From contig CADCTD010000076.1 of NCBI GenBank assembly GCA_902805545.1, positions 1-63,641 of the forward strand: 63,641 nucleotides of DNA, read 5' to 3'. Under the pieces are notes generated by a model. That model did no database searches. It worked only from the letters and a program-made list of their open reading frames with translations, and had not been told where the DNA came from. Position numbers and translations under genes: made by a program. The stretch is from an uncultured Craurococcus sp. GTDB lineage: Bacteria; Pseudomonadota; Alphaproteobacteria; Acetobacterales; Acetobacteraceae. This document shows, one piece after another, positions 46,792 to 56,840 of the stretch (position 1 is its first letter; each line of letters starts with the position of its first letter).

Positions 46792-48407
46792 CTTGTGGAT
46801 ACCTCTATCTGTTCTCGCGGAGCCAGGATTGCCGCCGCCACCTCGCTCGCTGGGGGTAGGGCGCAGTCCTGCCCCCTGATGTAGTCAGCCGCAAAACCGG
46901 GGATCAGGAGGCCGACCGATCCGGCGAAGCAAAAAAACATCGGCCAGATAACGGACGCGGGCGGCAAGACTCCGCTGCCTTGGATACCGCCCTGCACGAA
47001 CAGGCGGAACAACCCGTCGAAGGTGAGATAGGCAGTGCCGACCAGTAACGCGTCGCGCAGCGCGGCGGCGGGGCCGCGCGCATTTGAGATAAGACGGCAG
47101 TCGATCCGCCAAGCGACCGCCACGGCCAGTACCGCGAAGAATAATGAACTGCCGAAAATGAGCAGCGCCGGGCTGGCGCCCGGCGGGCGTGGTGGCCCCG
47201 ACAGCAGCAAAATGGTTGTCAGGATTGCGCCGGCCGCCCACCCAGTTACCCCCACAACCGGGTAGGACTGCCAGGGCAGGCGTCCAAGTGCCGGACGCGC
47301 GGCGTTAAACTGAAGCTTCGGCCAGATCGCCAAGAGGGTCGCCAGCGCCATGCCGGCGGCATGCGTCACCATAAAGGGCAGTCGCAAGGCGAGGTCAGAC
47401 AGTCCGCCAGTCGCAGACCTTGGGCCTGGCGCCACGCCAAACACCCAAGCCACAGCGAAGACGGCAAAATCGATGCCAAACACGGCAAAGAGCGGCCAGA
47501 TCGGCAATCCGTCGGCACGGTCAGCGCGATAGTCGAGCCAGGTCAGCAGGGTATCGCGCGCGCCTGCATCGCGCGGCAGCGAGAGCACGACGCCGGCAAC
47601 CAGGAGGCGAAGCTCCGCAGTCACCGCATCGGCCTCGTCTGCGATAAGGGCGGAGACGCGGTCGCGCAGGCGCTGCTGCCGCTTCTCGCCCGCCCGTTCC
47701 GTGGGTGTCGCGAGCTGCATCGCCAAGTCGTCCGCGAACAATGCGGCCTGTCCCACCCTGCGCAGCAGGCGCCGGTAGCGCAGCGTGACCCGTCCGACAT
47801 CATGGGCGGTACTCGCCCGCCAAGCATGCAGCCGCGCCGGCGTGATCCCGGGAATCCGAGGGTCGGAGTTGAGGTGGTGCAGTCGGTCGTTGAGCCAGTA
47901 CGCCTCGCGCACACTGTACAGCGCTTCCGGACGCAACGCATGGACGACCTCCTCCAATCCGATGCCGTAGGGCTCCAGCTCAGCGGCTAGGGAATGTGTG
48001 CAGTCGTCGCCGCACCAGCGCATAGCGCGGGCGAGTGCCTCGGCGGCGTCAGGATACCCAGCGAAGGCCTGAATTGAATTGCGAATCCATGACCACACAT
48101 TGCACAGCGCCGGCGCCCATTGCAGCGCGCAGATGGTCGCCAGGCTGGCCACCAGCGCGACGGAACCAGCCGCCTCGCGGCGGTCGGCATTGGCCATCGC
48201 AAGAAGCAGCAGCCCAAGGACGAGCAAATAGGCCAAGCAGGCGGCAGCGGTGTGCAGGGCCAGTGCGGCCCAACGTCGGGAGTCCAGAGTAGCGTAAGCG
48301 AGCGCGTCCGGATGGTGTGGGCGGGGCAGGTCACGGACTGCCCAGAGCACCATTACGGCGACACCGAGCCAGTGCGTCCAGGCCTGCAACAACGCGGGAC
48401 CGGTCAT
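46788..48407 (-). CDS. Multi-pass membrane protein, second gene of the CHAT operon
   Basis: A 539-residue protein with about three hydrophobic helices near the N-terminus, a soluble helical, arginine-rich middle (about 105-265; ARLHAWRASTAHDVGRVTLRYRRLLRRV) and six or seven helices in the second half. I do not recognise the family and see no catalytic motif. The start overlaps the CHAT gene stop and the end overlaps the small membrane gene start. The layout suits a membrane effector or sensor controlled by the protease. Confidence 0.78.
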   Translation of the reverse strand: MTGPALLQAWTHWLGVAVMVLWAVRDLPRPHHPDALAYATLDSRRWAALALHTAAACLAYLLVLGLLLLAMANADRREAAGSVALVASLATICALQWAPALCNVWSWIRNSIQAFAGYPDAAEALARAMRWCGDDCTHSLAAELEPYGIGLEEVVHALRPEALYSVREAYWLNDRLHHLNSDPRIPGITPARLHAWRASTAHDVGRVTLRYRRLLRRVGQAALFADDLAMQLATPTERAGEKRQQRLRDRVSALIADEADAVTAELRLLVAGVVLSLPRDAGARDTLLTWLDYRADRADGLPIWPLFAVFGIDFAVFAVAWVFGVAPGPRSATGGLSDLALRLPFMVTHAAGMALATLLAIWPKLQFNAARPALGRLPWQSYPVVGVTGWAAGAILTTILLLSGPPRPPGASPALLIFGSSLFFAVLAVAVAWRIDCRLISNARGPAAALRDALLVGTAYLTFDGLFRLFVQGGIQGSGVLPPASVIWPMFFCFAGSVGLLIPGFAADYIRGQDCALPPASEVAAAILAPREQIEVSTR

Positions 48408-49564
48408 GGTGCCACTACCTTCGGAAGCTCAAAGATCATGCCGCTGGCGCTGCGCGAGAACAGCACGGGGGTGATCCACTCGGGGCCGTAACGCTTCATC
48501 CCCATGCGCGCGAAGCGGACGGCTTGATTCACCGACTCGCCTGCGACCAGATCGCTGTAGAAGCGCCGGCTGAATTCCTGCGCGGCATGACTAGTAATGA
48601 CGAATTGCATCGCCACGACGCAGGGAATGTCGCTGAAGGCAAGGTGGCCGGCTGTGCTTGAGAAGATGTCACCGGTGCGCGATTGAAAGCCTTCGCACGA
48701 ATTCAGCAGAACCAGTCGCGGACCGCCTTTGAAGCTGAGCAACGGGCCGAGGTCCTCGGCGTATACCCGTTCTCCGGCGCGCGAGCCGTCTTGTACAAAG
48801 ACTAGGTAGCCCTGGCCGCGCCGGTCGTCGAAGCCGCCATGACCGATGAAGTGAAACACATCCCAGCCGCTGTGGCGTCGGCTCCGCAGACGGTCTTCCA
48901 CCTCGCCGAGGCTGGCCTTCACAACCTCAAAATGAACTTGGCCCGCCTGCCGCAGTTCGCTGATCGCCTGTTCCATCCACATCAGTTCACGATCGAACAT
49001 CAAAGGGTCGAGGCGCCCGCCCCCCTCCGTGCCGCCGCCATCATCAGTGGCATCCGCGATGGCACACAGGATGCGGAGTTTCGGCGTCTTACGGACCGCC
49101 TTCACGAAATCCTCGGCCGTGCGGGTCAGCCCGACGCGGTCCGAGATAGCCAAGTATTCTCGTCGTTCGGCGTGGTACAGCGTCTCCCAAGGCAGGACGC
49201 CGAGTTCGCGCATTTCCTCCGTCAGGCGAACGTGCAGGCTGATCCGCCCATCGGCTTCAGCCGCCCAGTCTCTCGCTTCGCTGTACAGTGTGAAGACGTC
49301 GCGGCGGAATAGCAGATCGAATAATCGCGTACCGATGCCCTCGATGATGCGTGGCTCAGAGGCGGCTTTCGCGGGTTGAGCAGGCGCACCGCGCATGGGA
49401 AGGCCGATGTGTAGAGCGGTCTGCAACTCGCGCAGGTCACCCTCCATGTCGCGTGGCCGTGGCGCGATTGCCGTTTCCGACTGCCCACGCCAGCGCGCCT
49501 CAACCGTGTAGGGCTTCCCCGGCCGCACGGTGATCTCAAAGATCTCCTCTGTTCCATCAGCCAT
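48404..49564 (-). CDS. CHAT-domain (caspase-like) protease
   Basis: A 386-residue protein. The C-terminal half is a CHAT domain of the caspase/separase clan, with predicted catalytic His242 (FHFIGHGGF) and Cys290 (LLNSCEGFQ). The N-terminal half contains a beta-rich segment and RISLHVRLTEEMRELGVLPWETLY, also typical for CHAT. There are no TPR repeats. Bacterial CHAT proteases activate partner proteins in anti-phage and conflict systems. The ATG at 49564 begins the conserved part. The operon promoter should lie in the AT-richer 480 bases upstream. Confidence 0.88.
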   Translation of the reverse strand: MADGTEEIFEITVRPGKPYTVEARWRGQSETAIAPRPRDMEGDLRELQTALHIGLPMRGAPAQPAKAASEPRIIEGIGTRLFDLLFRRDVFTLYSEARDWAAEADGRISLHVRLTEEMRELGVLPWETLYHAERREYLAISDRVGLTRTAEDFVKAVRKTPKLRILCAIADATDDGGGTEGGGRLDPLMFDRELMWMEQAISELRQAGQVHFEVVKASLGEVEDRLRSRRHSGWDVFHFIGHGGFDDRRGQGYLVFVQDGSRAGERVYAEDLGPLLSFKGGPRLVLLNSCEGFQSRTGDIFSSTAGHLAFSDIPCVVAMQFVITSHAAQEFSRRFYSDLVAGESVNQAVRFARMGMKRYGPEWITPVLFSRSASGMIFELPKVVAP

Positions 49565-50046
49565 AGAGCGGCATCCCGCCGGCGAAGATTTCTGACCACG
49601 CTGCAATGCTTGCCGCAACGACTGGCAACAGAGGAAGCCACGGCGTCGAAATTCCGCACCCATCCTCTGTTTGAACCGATTTTCCCGAATTGCTGGTTCA
49701 ATTGCAAAATTGACGGTAAGTATAACGGCGATCTGATATTTCTTGCATTTAAGACGGCGTTTGATATCACGGCCGTATCAATTGTTCGGGGTTGGTTTTA
49801 TTGACGGAGTTGGTACAAACCCCGGCGTTGTACCGGCTATCGAGCTTGGGTCATGACGGAGGCCAAGGTGTGGCTTACGCCACCGCCGCAGTATTAACTC
49901 TTTCGCCAACGAGGACGATAGCTTCGGCGTGTGGTTCGTGGCGCTCGCAGAGCCCCCGGCCAAGCTCCAAATTGCGAATTTCGGGTTATTGGTTGCGGTC
50001 GAACGGCACTTCGACAGATGGAAGCGCAATGTTTGCGTAACTTCCA
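49565..50046. other. Intergenic stretch upstream of the CHAT operon
   Basis: About 480 bases between the CHAT gene start and the stop of the DUF2235 gene. GC is visibly lower around 49690-49800. It holds an inverted repeat (49812-49834) and presumably the CHAT operon promoter. Short open frames on both strands lack any family features. Confidence 0.5.
49812..49834. repeat. Seven-bp inverted repeat
   Basis: GGTACAA (49812-49818) and TTGTACC (49828-49834) form an exact inverted repeat with a nine-base spacer. It could be an operator for the CHAT operon or a stem-loop ending DUF2235 transcription. Confidence 0.4.
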
Positions 50047-51159
50047 CTAAAACAGCGGCGCTACCAAGTTTTTGGGCCGGTAGGTCATCTGCTCGCCTGG
50101 TGTCTCATCGTGCCCAGCCAGCACCATCACCTCCTGCCCGTAACGCTGTTTCACGCTCGGGTGCAAGGTCTCGTTGATCGGTGACTGAGGGCGACCGTCA
50201 GCGTCCATCGGCCGGTAAAGCCGTTCCAGGAGCCCCACATCCGGTGTCCGCCCCATCACCTCGCGTATAGTCGGTGTCAGGAGGTCCTTGCGCGACCAAC
50301 TTTGGCGAGACTCATGCTGCGGGACGCAGGGATCGAGCACTTGCGCAGGCAGCATGTCGAAGTCCAGCTGGAGCCCCGCCCGCCTCGCCTCCTCTGCCAT
50401 CCAGAGCAACGCGATGTCGGCGAGCCGTCGATCGGTGTAGCCACCACCAACGTCCGAATGCGCACCAGCGAACCAGACCTGCTCAATGTCGCAACCTGAC
50501 GGGGTTTGGCCGGTCCAAAGGGTGGGCACGAATTCGTCCCGGTGTTCGTCGATCGCAAGAGCATGCCGGCCTATCCTCACGATCCGCGAGGGCGTCGTAT
50601 CGTGGAACTGGTAGTTGCGCTCCGTCAGACGGTTCAGGATTGTGCCAGGGATGCCGAGCGCACCCACCGTATCCCAGACACCGAGGAAGGTGATTACTAC
50701 GTTAGTGTGGCAATCGGACCCGTGAAGCTGGCAGAAGTCTGCGGGCGACCGAGGGTCCGCAGTGCGGTAGTAATTCCAAGCCTCGGCGATGTCGCCGAGC
50801 TTCTGGCGCTTTAATAGTCCTGAGGCTGAGACAAAACCGGCCAAGCTTCGGGCCGTAAACGCTCCCCGTGAAAAACCAAACAGGAAGATTTCGTCGCCAG
50901 GTTCATAGTTTTGAGCCAAAAACATGTACCCCGAGCGGATGCTCTCATCGACTCCTGTACCGAAAGCACCGCTAGCAATTCTTTCCAGTGCGATCCCGGT
51001 GGACCCAACACCACGTAGGTAAAGGGTGATCTGTCGCACTCCGTCGGCGCCGCTGTTGGCCCGCACCGCACGGGCAATGCGCGCTACGTTCGTTTCGGAC
51101 CTTTCACTGTCGGCGCTGTTCCAGGTTCCATCGAAGCAAAGCACCAATCGCTTGACCAT
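50047..51159 (-). CDS. DUF2235 hydrolase-like protein
   Basis: A 370-residue alpha/beta-hydrolase-type protein of the DUF2235 family. The opening KRLVLCFDGTWNSADSER, the nucleophile motif GFSRGAF (Ser97) and WFAGAHSDVGGGY are characteristic. Family members include type VI secretion phospholipase effectors and housekeeping hydrolases. Here no secretion genes or VgrG are adjacent, so it may act in the cytoplasm. It is on the same strand as the CHAT operon but 480 bases away. Confidence 0.87.
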   Translation of the reverse strand: MVKRLVLCFDGTWNSADSERSETNVARIARAVRANSGADGVRQITLYLRGVGSTGIALERIASGAFGTGVDESIRSGYMFLAQNYEPGDEIFLFGFSRGAFTARSLAGFVSASGLLKRQKLGDIAEAWNYYRTADPRSPADFCQLHGSDCHTNVVITFLGVWDTVGALGIPGTILNRLTERNYQFHDTTPSRIVRIGRHALAIDEHRDEFVPTLWTGQTPSGCDIEQVWFAGAHSDVGGGYTDRRLADIALLWMAEEARRAGLQLDFDMLPAQVLDPCVPQHESRQSWSRKDLLTPTIREVMGRTPDVGLLERLYRPMDADGRPQSPINETLHPSVKQRYGQEVMVLAGHDETPGEQMTYRPKNLVAPLF

Positions 51160-51389
51160 CGATCGCCCCCGCTGTCTTTTTGAAAAGTTAAGCGTGCTCT
51201 GAAGGCGAGGTCGAGACGCTACCTGTTAACAGCGTCTCTGTTTCCTCTTCACTTTGGCGGACAGGCGACGCGCAAACCTGACTTTGCGGTGATAAGCTCG
51301 TATAAACTGCACGATCCGGGACCCCTTGCAGCTTGAGCGACTTCCTCGCCAAGGCTCCGACGCTCGACGCTAACTAGCGCCGTCATCTT
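51160..51389. other. Non-coding stretch upstream of the DUF2235 gene
   Basis: About 230 bases of lower-GC sequence with no recognisable gene. It presumably carries the DUF2235 promoter and ends where the HNH-type remnant begins. Confidence 0.4.
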
Positions 51390-51870
51390 ATTCGGCCGCA
51401 ACGTCGCCTCCTACAAGTTCGCCCTTGCCAAGACGCTGCTCGGGCTGGTGGATCGCCCAGACGACCGCGTGACGCTGGGGGAGCTGGCCGCCCCCTTCGC
51501 TCGACACCCCTGCGAGCACCTAAAGCTCGTTGACAGGTGGGCCACCTCCCGGTCGAGCAAATTCTTTGACGCGTGCCGTGCCTTTAACCGGGGCGAGCAC
51601 TCCGGGGGTGCGCTGGTCGGCACCACGGCCCGCCTCGGCTTCAACAACGTTATCGACGTTTTCCCATGGTCATTAACGAACCCGTCCCGGTTCGCTTCTC
51701 CAAGGACGAGAGGAGCGGAAACTGCATCGGGGGCGGCGCCATCCGCCTGACCGACGACCTGCAGCGGCTCGCTGGCTCCGTGCCGGGTGGTGGGATCGCC
51801 GACGAGGCGGAGGCGCGCTGGCGGCTGGTGGAGACCGCTGGCAGCTTGACCTGCCCTGGGCGGACGCCGG
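51390..51870 (+). pseudogene. Remnant of an HNH-endonuclease-type protein (N-terminal part)
   Basis: In frame 1, NVASYKFALAKTLLGLVDR, then TSRSSKFFDACRAFNRGE and ALVGTTARLGFNNVID resemble the N-terminal region of a family of HNH-type proteins, as far as I recall it. At about 51660 the frame shifts and continues as VINEPVPVRFSKDER and IRLTDDLQRLAG. No start codon or ribosome site fits, and the rest of the gene, including any HNH centre, is missing. It runs directly into helicase-like sequence, suggesting a deletion that fused two neighbours. The family name is uncertain; the broken state is clear. Confidence 0.45.
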
Positions 51871-51879
51871 TCCTCGGCA

Positions 51880-54305
51880 AGATGGAGGCCTTCGACTCCT
51901 ACCTCGATGCCAACCCTTACGAACCGACGAACTGGGACGACACCATCGACTGGTGCGACCGCTTGATGGCGGCCGTGGCGGAAGACCGCACTCCGGGCGG
52001 CTTCTCCCGGCTGAAAATCGCGCGCCTCGGCGTGGCGCTTTCGTTACGCAATCCCGGACGGCAGCTGATCCAGCTCTATGGCGCTCTGCTCGAGGAGCGG
52101 ACGCCAAGGCGGAGGCTCTCGGCCGATATGACGCGGCGCTGGCCCAATCAAAGCGTCTCGAAGCCGAATTCGCGGATCGCAGGCTGCTGGAGATCCTGGC
52201 TTTCTGCTTCCGCTTCCTCCGCCCGATCGCCGCCTTGCGGCAGTGCGCCAGAGTGGTCGAGTTGGTTTCGCGCCATTCGGACCACAAAGACGCCTACCGG
52301 GAGATGTCCGCCGCTGGGGATCCGGCGGAATGGCACCGCCGAAGGGCGGACGTCGTCGATACCGCCAAGGGCGCGTGGGAGGCTTTGGCCAGACAGGCTT
52401 CCACGCTCTGGTCGGAGATCGACGCCATGACCTCCAGCCACGGCGAGCGCATCGGTAACCTGCGCAGCGCCCATCGGCGGTGCTTGGAGGCGGTCATCTC
52501 CGCCGCGACGGCATCCGCCGCCACGTTGGATGACCTGAGGCGGATGCAGAACGACCTGCATCGGCTCCGTTCAGCCGCCCGCGCTCACCTCGTCGCCCAG
52601 GTCGCAGGACACCCGGAGCCGCCGGTGATACCGGACACCCCAGACTTCTCCGACTTCGACCGCGTGGCCGACATCACGGTCCGGCACGAGATGTTCCAGA
52701 AAGCGATGTGGTACTGGGAGGGTCGTTGGATCCTTGAGATCCGTGGCCTTTCGGAGGCCCGGAAGCGGCCCGCGAACGACCTGCCGGCGTCCATCAGGGC
52801 CAAGCTTGGCGCCGGCCGCGCCGGCACGCTGGCGATGCTCCGCCGCTGGTGCATGCTGACCCCGTGCCTCGACTCGACGTTGCACTCGCTGCCGAAGCAC
52901 TTCCGGCACGCGGCGTTCATGGGCCAGGTCGGGCCGAAACGGGAGTTCGCGTCCAACTTCCTCTGCGACGGCATCGACCTGCCCATCATGAACGAGGCCG
53001 GGCAGGTAGCGCCGCATGTCGGCGCCGCGGCATTCGGCTTGGCAAGACGCGCCGTGGTCGTAGGGGACGTGCACCAGATCGAACCCGTCGTCAGCTGCAC
53101 TCCGCCGTTCCTGTTGGCCCCGCCGGGGGGTGACGAACTCCAGGGAAGCGTCATGCGGCTTGCGCAGGTCGCTAGCGGCGCCACCAGCGTCGGTATGGAA
53201 ACCGAGCCCAGCATCTCCTTGTCGGAGCACCACCGCTGCCAGTCCAACATAATTCGATATTGCAACGAGCTCGCCTACAAGGCGCGGTTGGAACCGCGGA
53301 CGCCGCCGCCGTCTAGGACCCCGCCGCTGCGGCCTCTGAAGTGGGCCCACGTGCAGGGCGCGTGCGTGCGTCGGGCGGCAGCAACCTGAATTAGGCCGAA
53401 GCCGACAGAACTGCGGATTGGGTCGCCAGCAACGCTCGGGCCTGGGCGGAGCATTACGGTGAGCCAATTGAAGAGGTCGTTGCCGTCGTCGCCCCTTTCG
53501 GCCCCAGGCGGATGCGGTGAGGGGTGCGCTTGTGCGGCGCTTGAAGGATCTCTCTCGGGTCACGTGCGGCACGGTCCACGCGCTGCAGGGGGCACAGCGC
53601 CCTATTGTGGTGTTCTCGCCGACGCACAGCATGGACGCTACTCCCCGCGCATTGTTCTTCGATCGCCGCCCTCACATGCTGAACGTCTTGGTTTCCCGAG
53701 CGGAGGACAACCTTGTTGTCTTCGGCGACATGCGCCTATTCAAACGGGCGGGGAACACCCCTTCCGCTCTTTCGGGAAGGAAGATCTTCGCCGACCCGGA
53801 CGACGAGCTGCCCGGGTGCAGCTCCGCGGTCGACCGATTCCCGACGGTGTTCCTGGTGCGGGGCGAGCGCATCTCGACACTCGCCCGGCACCGCGAGGTG
53901 CTGAGGGCCGCACTCTCCGGAGCGAGGCCGCGCGACAGGATAACCATCGTATCGCCGTACATTACCCTACGCGCGGTCGTAGCAGACCGAATCGGTGACC
54001 TCTGCCGCTGCGCGATCGCCGCTGGGGCCTCGGTAGAGATCGTGTTCGACCGCAACCTCGCTTTCGCCGGCGAGAGGCGCGAAGGTCGAAAGGCGGCTGA
54101 GCGCCTGCGGGTTGCCGGCGCTGCTGTCTTCCCCGTCGCGGCGATCCACAGCAAAACGCTGATTGCCGAAGACCGGGAGATCACCGAGGGCTCGTTCAAC
54201 TGACTCTCGGCCCAGCGCGGGAAGGGCGACGCCTATGTAAGACACGAGACCTCGTGGCACATTCCCGGCGACGAGGCCGGACGAGCAATCGAGATGACGC
54301 GTTAA
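51880..54305 (+). pseudogene. Degenerate SF1 helicase with phospholipase-D-like C-terminus
   Basis: Pieces of a large UPF1/DNA2-like helicase are spread over all three frames. An N-terminal part (FDSYLDANPYEPTNWDDTI) lies at 51880-52100. The helicase core runs to 53389, with GRAGTLAMLRRWCMLTPC, a Walker B reading IMNEAGQVAP instead of the usual DEAGQ, AVVVGDVHQIEPV and LSEHHRCQSNII. Broken pieces then bridge to 53516. From 53517 come GTVHALQGAQRPIVVFSP and LNVLVSRAEDNLVVFGDMRLF, then a PLD-like nuclease tail (IHSKTLIAEDREITEGSFN). A TGA at 54201 replaces the expected Trp, and homology runs on to the TAA at 54303. No Walker A is found. At least three frameshifts make it non-functional. Confidence 0.75.
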
Positions 54306-54352
54306 AAATTGGTCGGGCTCGGTGTCAAGCCGCGGGCGCACGGCAGCCCCGT

Positions 54353-54706
54353 CTAACGGCTTCGCGCGGCCGCCCGCCACTCCCAAGGCGGTACCTGCTC
54401 CGCGTCTGGCAGCCTCCAAAGTCCTCGATATTCAGCCTGTGCGGTCTGCTCAAGCCGCAGTAGCGCCGTACCGTAGCTGTGGCGCCGGTCGACCCAGGCG
54501 GCGCTGCGCCTGACCATCTCGGCGTTCACTTCCTCAGAGCCGGCATACACGCGTCCCACAGAGCGGCCATAGCGGTCGGTGTCCCGAACCGCGACCCGCG
54601 CTGCCTTGCCGAAGGCGAGGTCCCGATGAAGCGCGTCGAGGCGAACGGCACGTGCGGCAGAATGCACCAATTCGGCAAGCTGCGTAATAGCACCAATGGC
54701 GTTCAT
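54353..54706 (-). pseudogene. Truncated thermonuclease (SNase-like) protein
   Basis: A 117-residue frame with the C-terminal half of a staphylococcal-nuclease-like domain: LAFGKAARVAVRDTDRYGRSVGRVYAG, VNAEMVRRSAAWVDRRHSYGTALLRLE, GLWRLPDAEQVPPWEWR. The arginine of DRYGR is kept, but the signal peptide and the first half with the catalytic Arg and Glu (DAPE region) are absent. It starts with an ATG overlapping the stop of the DUF3616 gene, so a short protein may still be made. Nuclease activity is unlikely. Confidence 0.6.
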
Positions 54707-55809
54707 GGCACCGGCAACGTGACGCCTCGAAACTGTCTCTGCCTCTCTGCAAGGTCCGAGCAGCCGGTGCCGTTGAGTCGAAGGTCACCGTCGTCGCTCA
54801 GCAACCAAACGGCAGTCCCGTCCGGACTTATAATCATCGCCTCGGGATGAAGAGTGCTCGTCGCGGCAATAGACTCGGCGCGGACGATACTCGGATCCGC
54901 AAGCGCTTCTGCAACCCCGGCTAGCCGGACGGCTCCGACCGCAGGATCCCCCGACCAAGCGTATAGATCGAAGGCAGGTCGCTGTAGCGGCGCTTCGTCG
55001 GCCCTTGGGCCCGCGACGATGATGTAGTCGCGCCGCACTTCTGAATAGTCCATACTCCGGATGCCCCTGCCACCGAGGTCCAACGTCACCGGTGTGCCGA
55101 GCTTCGGCTTGGCATTTCCGTCGACGGCTTCGTGCGGGTTAAGGAACGGGATCAGTACCGCTCGGCCGTCGGCGACAGGATTACGCAGCCCGATTAGCAG
55201 CGACGACCCGTCCGGCCTTGCTGCCAACCCCTCCACATTCAGCCCCTCGCGTTCCGGCGCCAGCCGCTCATCGTCGCTCCCTTGGCCTACTGTCCATCCG
55301 AGCCCGAGCCCGCTCGCGTCGAGCGCCTCACGTAGCTCGTCGAGGAGGCTTACAGCCCGGCCAACTGGCTGCAATCGGATCCCCGCCTCCCCTGCCGTCG
55401 CCGAAGTGGCGAAGAACTGGTGCCGATTGCGGCGGCGCTCACCGTCGCCGTTCCTGCTGTGTGAGCCGATCCAGTAGATGCGGTCACCTAGCCAGGTGCC
55501 CGCTTCAATGTCAGCTTTTCCTTTTCCTTTGCCGCGATCCTGCTGCGAAATACCAAGATGACCGTTTAAGTCGAGAGTTGCGTGGGGTGCTGCGCTGGCC
55601 CGTTCAGCATTGTAGGCGCGCAGCACATTGTCCTCATCATTCGCCACCACGAACCAGCCGGCGAAGCTTCCCCTTGGAATGGCCACCGCGCCGGATGCCT
55701 CGCACATGCCAATGTAGACATGAAGGCCGGCTGGTTGAGCCAAAGGCGACCTCAAATTGGCACCGGCCGCAAGCGCCAGGGCAAGTATGACGAGATGCAA
55801 GCTCCGCAT
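54703..55809 (-). CDS. Exported DUF3616 protein
   Basis: A 368-residue protein with a signal sequence (SLHLVILALALAAGANL). The mature part has DUF3616 features of a beta-propeller-like fold: VANDEDNVLRAYNAE, WIGSHSRNGDGERRRNRHQFFA, NVEGLAARPDGSSLLIGLRNP and the C-terminal SPDGTAVWLLSDDGDL. Function unknown. The ATG at 55809 is chosen because it begins the signal peptide. It overlaps the nuclease remnant downstream. Confidence 0.78.
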   Translation of the reverse strand: MRSLHLVILALALAAGANLRSPLAQPAGLHVYIGMCEASGAVAIPRGSFAGWFVVANDEDNVLRAYNAERASAAPHATLDLNGHLGISQQDRGKGKGKADIEAGTWLGDRIYWIGSHSRNGDGERRRNRHQFFATSATAGEAGIRLQPVGRAVSLLDELREALDASGLGLGWTVGQGSDDERLAPEREGLNVEGLAARPDGSSLLIGLRNPVADGRAVLIPFLNPHEAVDGNAKPKLGTPVTLDLGGRGIRSMDYSEVRRDYIIVAGPRADEAPLQRPAFDLYAWSGDPAVGAVRLAGVAEALADPSIVRAESIAATSTLHPEAMIISPDGTAVWLLSDDGDLRLNGTGCSDLAERQRQFRGVTLPVP

Positions 55810-56085
55810 GCCAAGTGGCTCCTGCTTGCTGACGAGAACAGCGGCCAGGCTCAATTCTAGCCCTTCTCTCCTAGATGCCGCCAGCTTGAGTTACCTGATG
55901 GCCGGGCGCGGACTGTTAGCCGGAAATCTCAGCCGTTCCAGTCTCCGCTTGGCTCACGAGCCCAACAGAGCGAATGGTCGGTCACGCGCCGCTGTGAACG
56001 CCGGCGCGCTGCCTCGACCAGCTGCCTGGCGGGGCTTCGGGTTGTAGCATCTGGTTGGTCGGGTGCCGCACCCAAGAGCCCCGAC

Positions 56086-56840
56086 ATGGCCCTCTCCGGC
56101 ACCGCCTGCCGCATCCTCGACGAGGCCGCTCAGCATCTGCTGCGGCTAGCCGTACCGCCCGACAAACTCCCCACCGCTGCGGCCCGGGCGGTGCTGACGA
56201 GCCTCCTCAAACACGGCTACGTCGAGGCGTGCGAGGCCCCCGGCGAGTTCGCCGACCTGCGCTGGCATCAGCGAGATGGCAGCCGGCCTACTGTGCGCAT
56301 CAGCGAGGGAGGGATCGCCGCCTTTGGCGCGCCGCCAATCGTCACCGCGACGCCGACCGACACCGAGGCCGCAAGCGCCGACACCGACCTCGCCGAAACG
56401 GTCCACGAGCCCGGTAGCACGCCGCTTGCGGCGCCTGAGGTTGCAGAGCCCCTTGAGGGACCGACCGGTGCCGACCCTGCCTTGACGCCCCGCATGGTGT
56501 TCCTGGCACGCCCCAGCCTGCGCGACGCCGCCCACCGGATCCTCGCCGCCTGGGATGACACAACCGGCGGGCGCAAGGACCTGCCTCACGCCATCGCCGC
56601 TCTCCGCGCCATTCTGGTAAAGGCCGCACCGGCAGCTCGTACCAGCGGCGTCCGAAAGCCGCGAGAGGGCAACCAAGCAGCAGCAGGTGCTGGCCCTGCT
56701 GCGCCGGCCGGAGGGTGCGACGGTTGCCCAGATCGCCGAGGCCACCGGCTGGCAGGCGCATACGGTCCGGGGCTTCTTCGCTGGCCTGAAGCGGTGCCAA
56801 GGGGAGCTACACCATCTACCGCATCGCGGAGGCGGGCTGA
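56086..56840 (+). pseudogene. Frameshifted DUF3489 protein gene
   Basis: DUF3489 proteins accompany serine recombinases in alphaproteobacterial cassettes. The N-terminal part (LPTAAARAVLTSLLKHGYVEA, VRISEGGIAAFG) is in frame 1. Near 56650-56680 the frame shifts, and the DNA-binding part continues in frame 2 as QVLALLRRPEGATVAQIAEAT and then TVRGFFAGLK. A deletion of about 50 bases near 56795 then joins to KGSYTIYRIAEAG in the third frame, ending at TGA 56838-56840. It is broken twice. The stop overlaps the next start (TGATG), the normal coupling of this cassette. Confidence 0.75.

Noticed and set aside
49778-50047. 89-residue minus-strand open frame
   Set aside because: Low-complexity composition and position in a non-coding region; the inverted repeat lies inside it.
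50047-51159. DUF2235 as a type VI secretion effector
   Set aside because: No VgrG, Hcp, adaptor or immunity gene is nearby, so the context does not support secretion.
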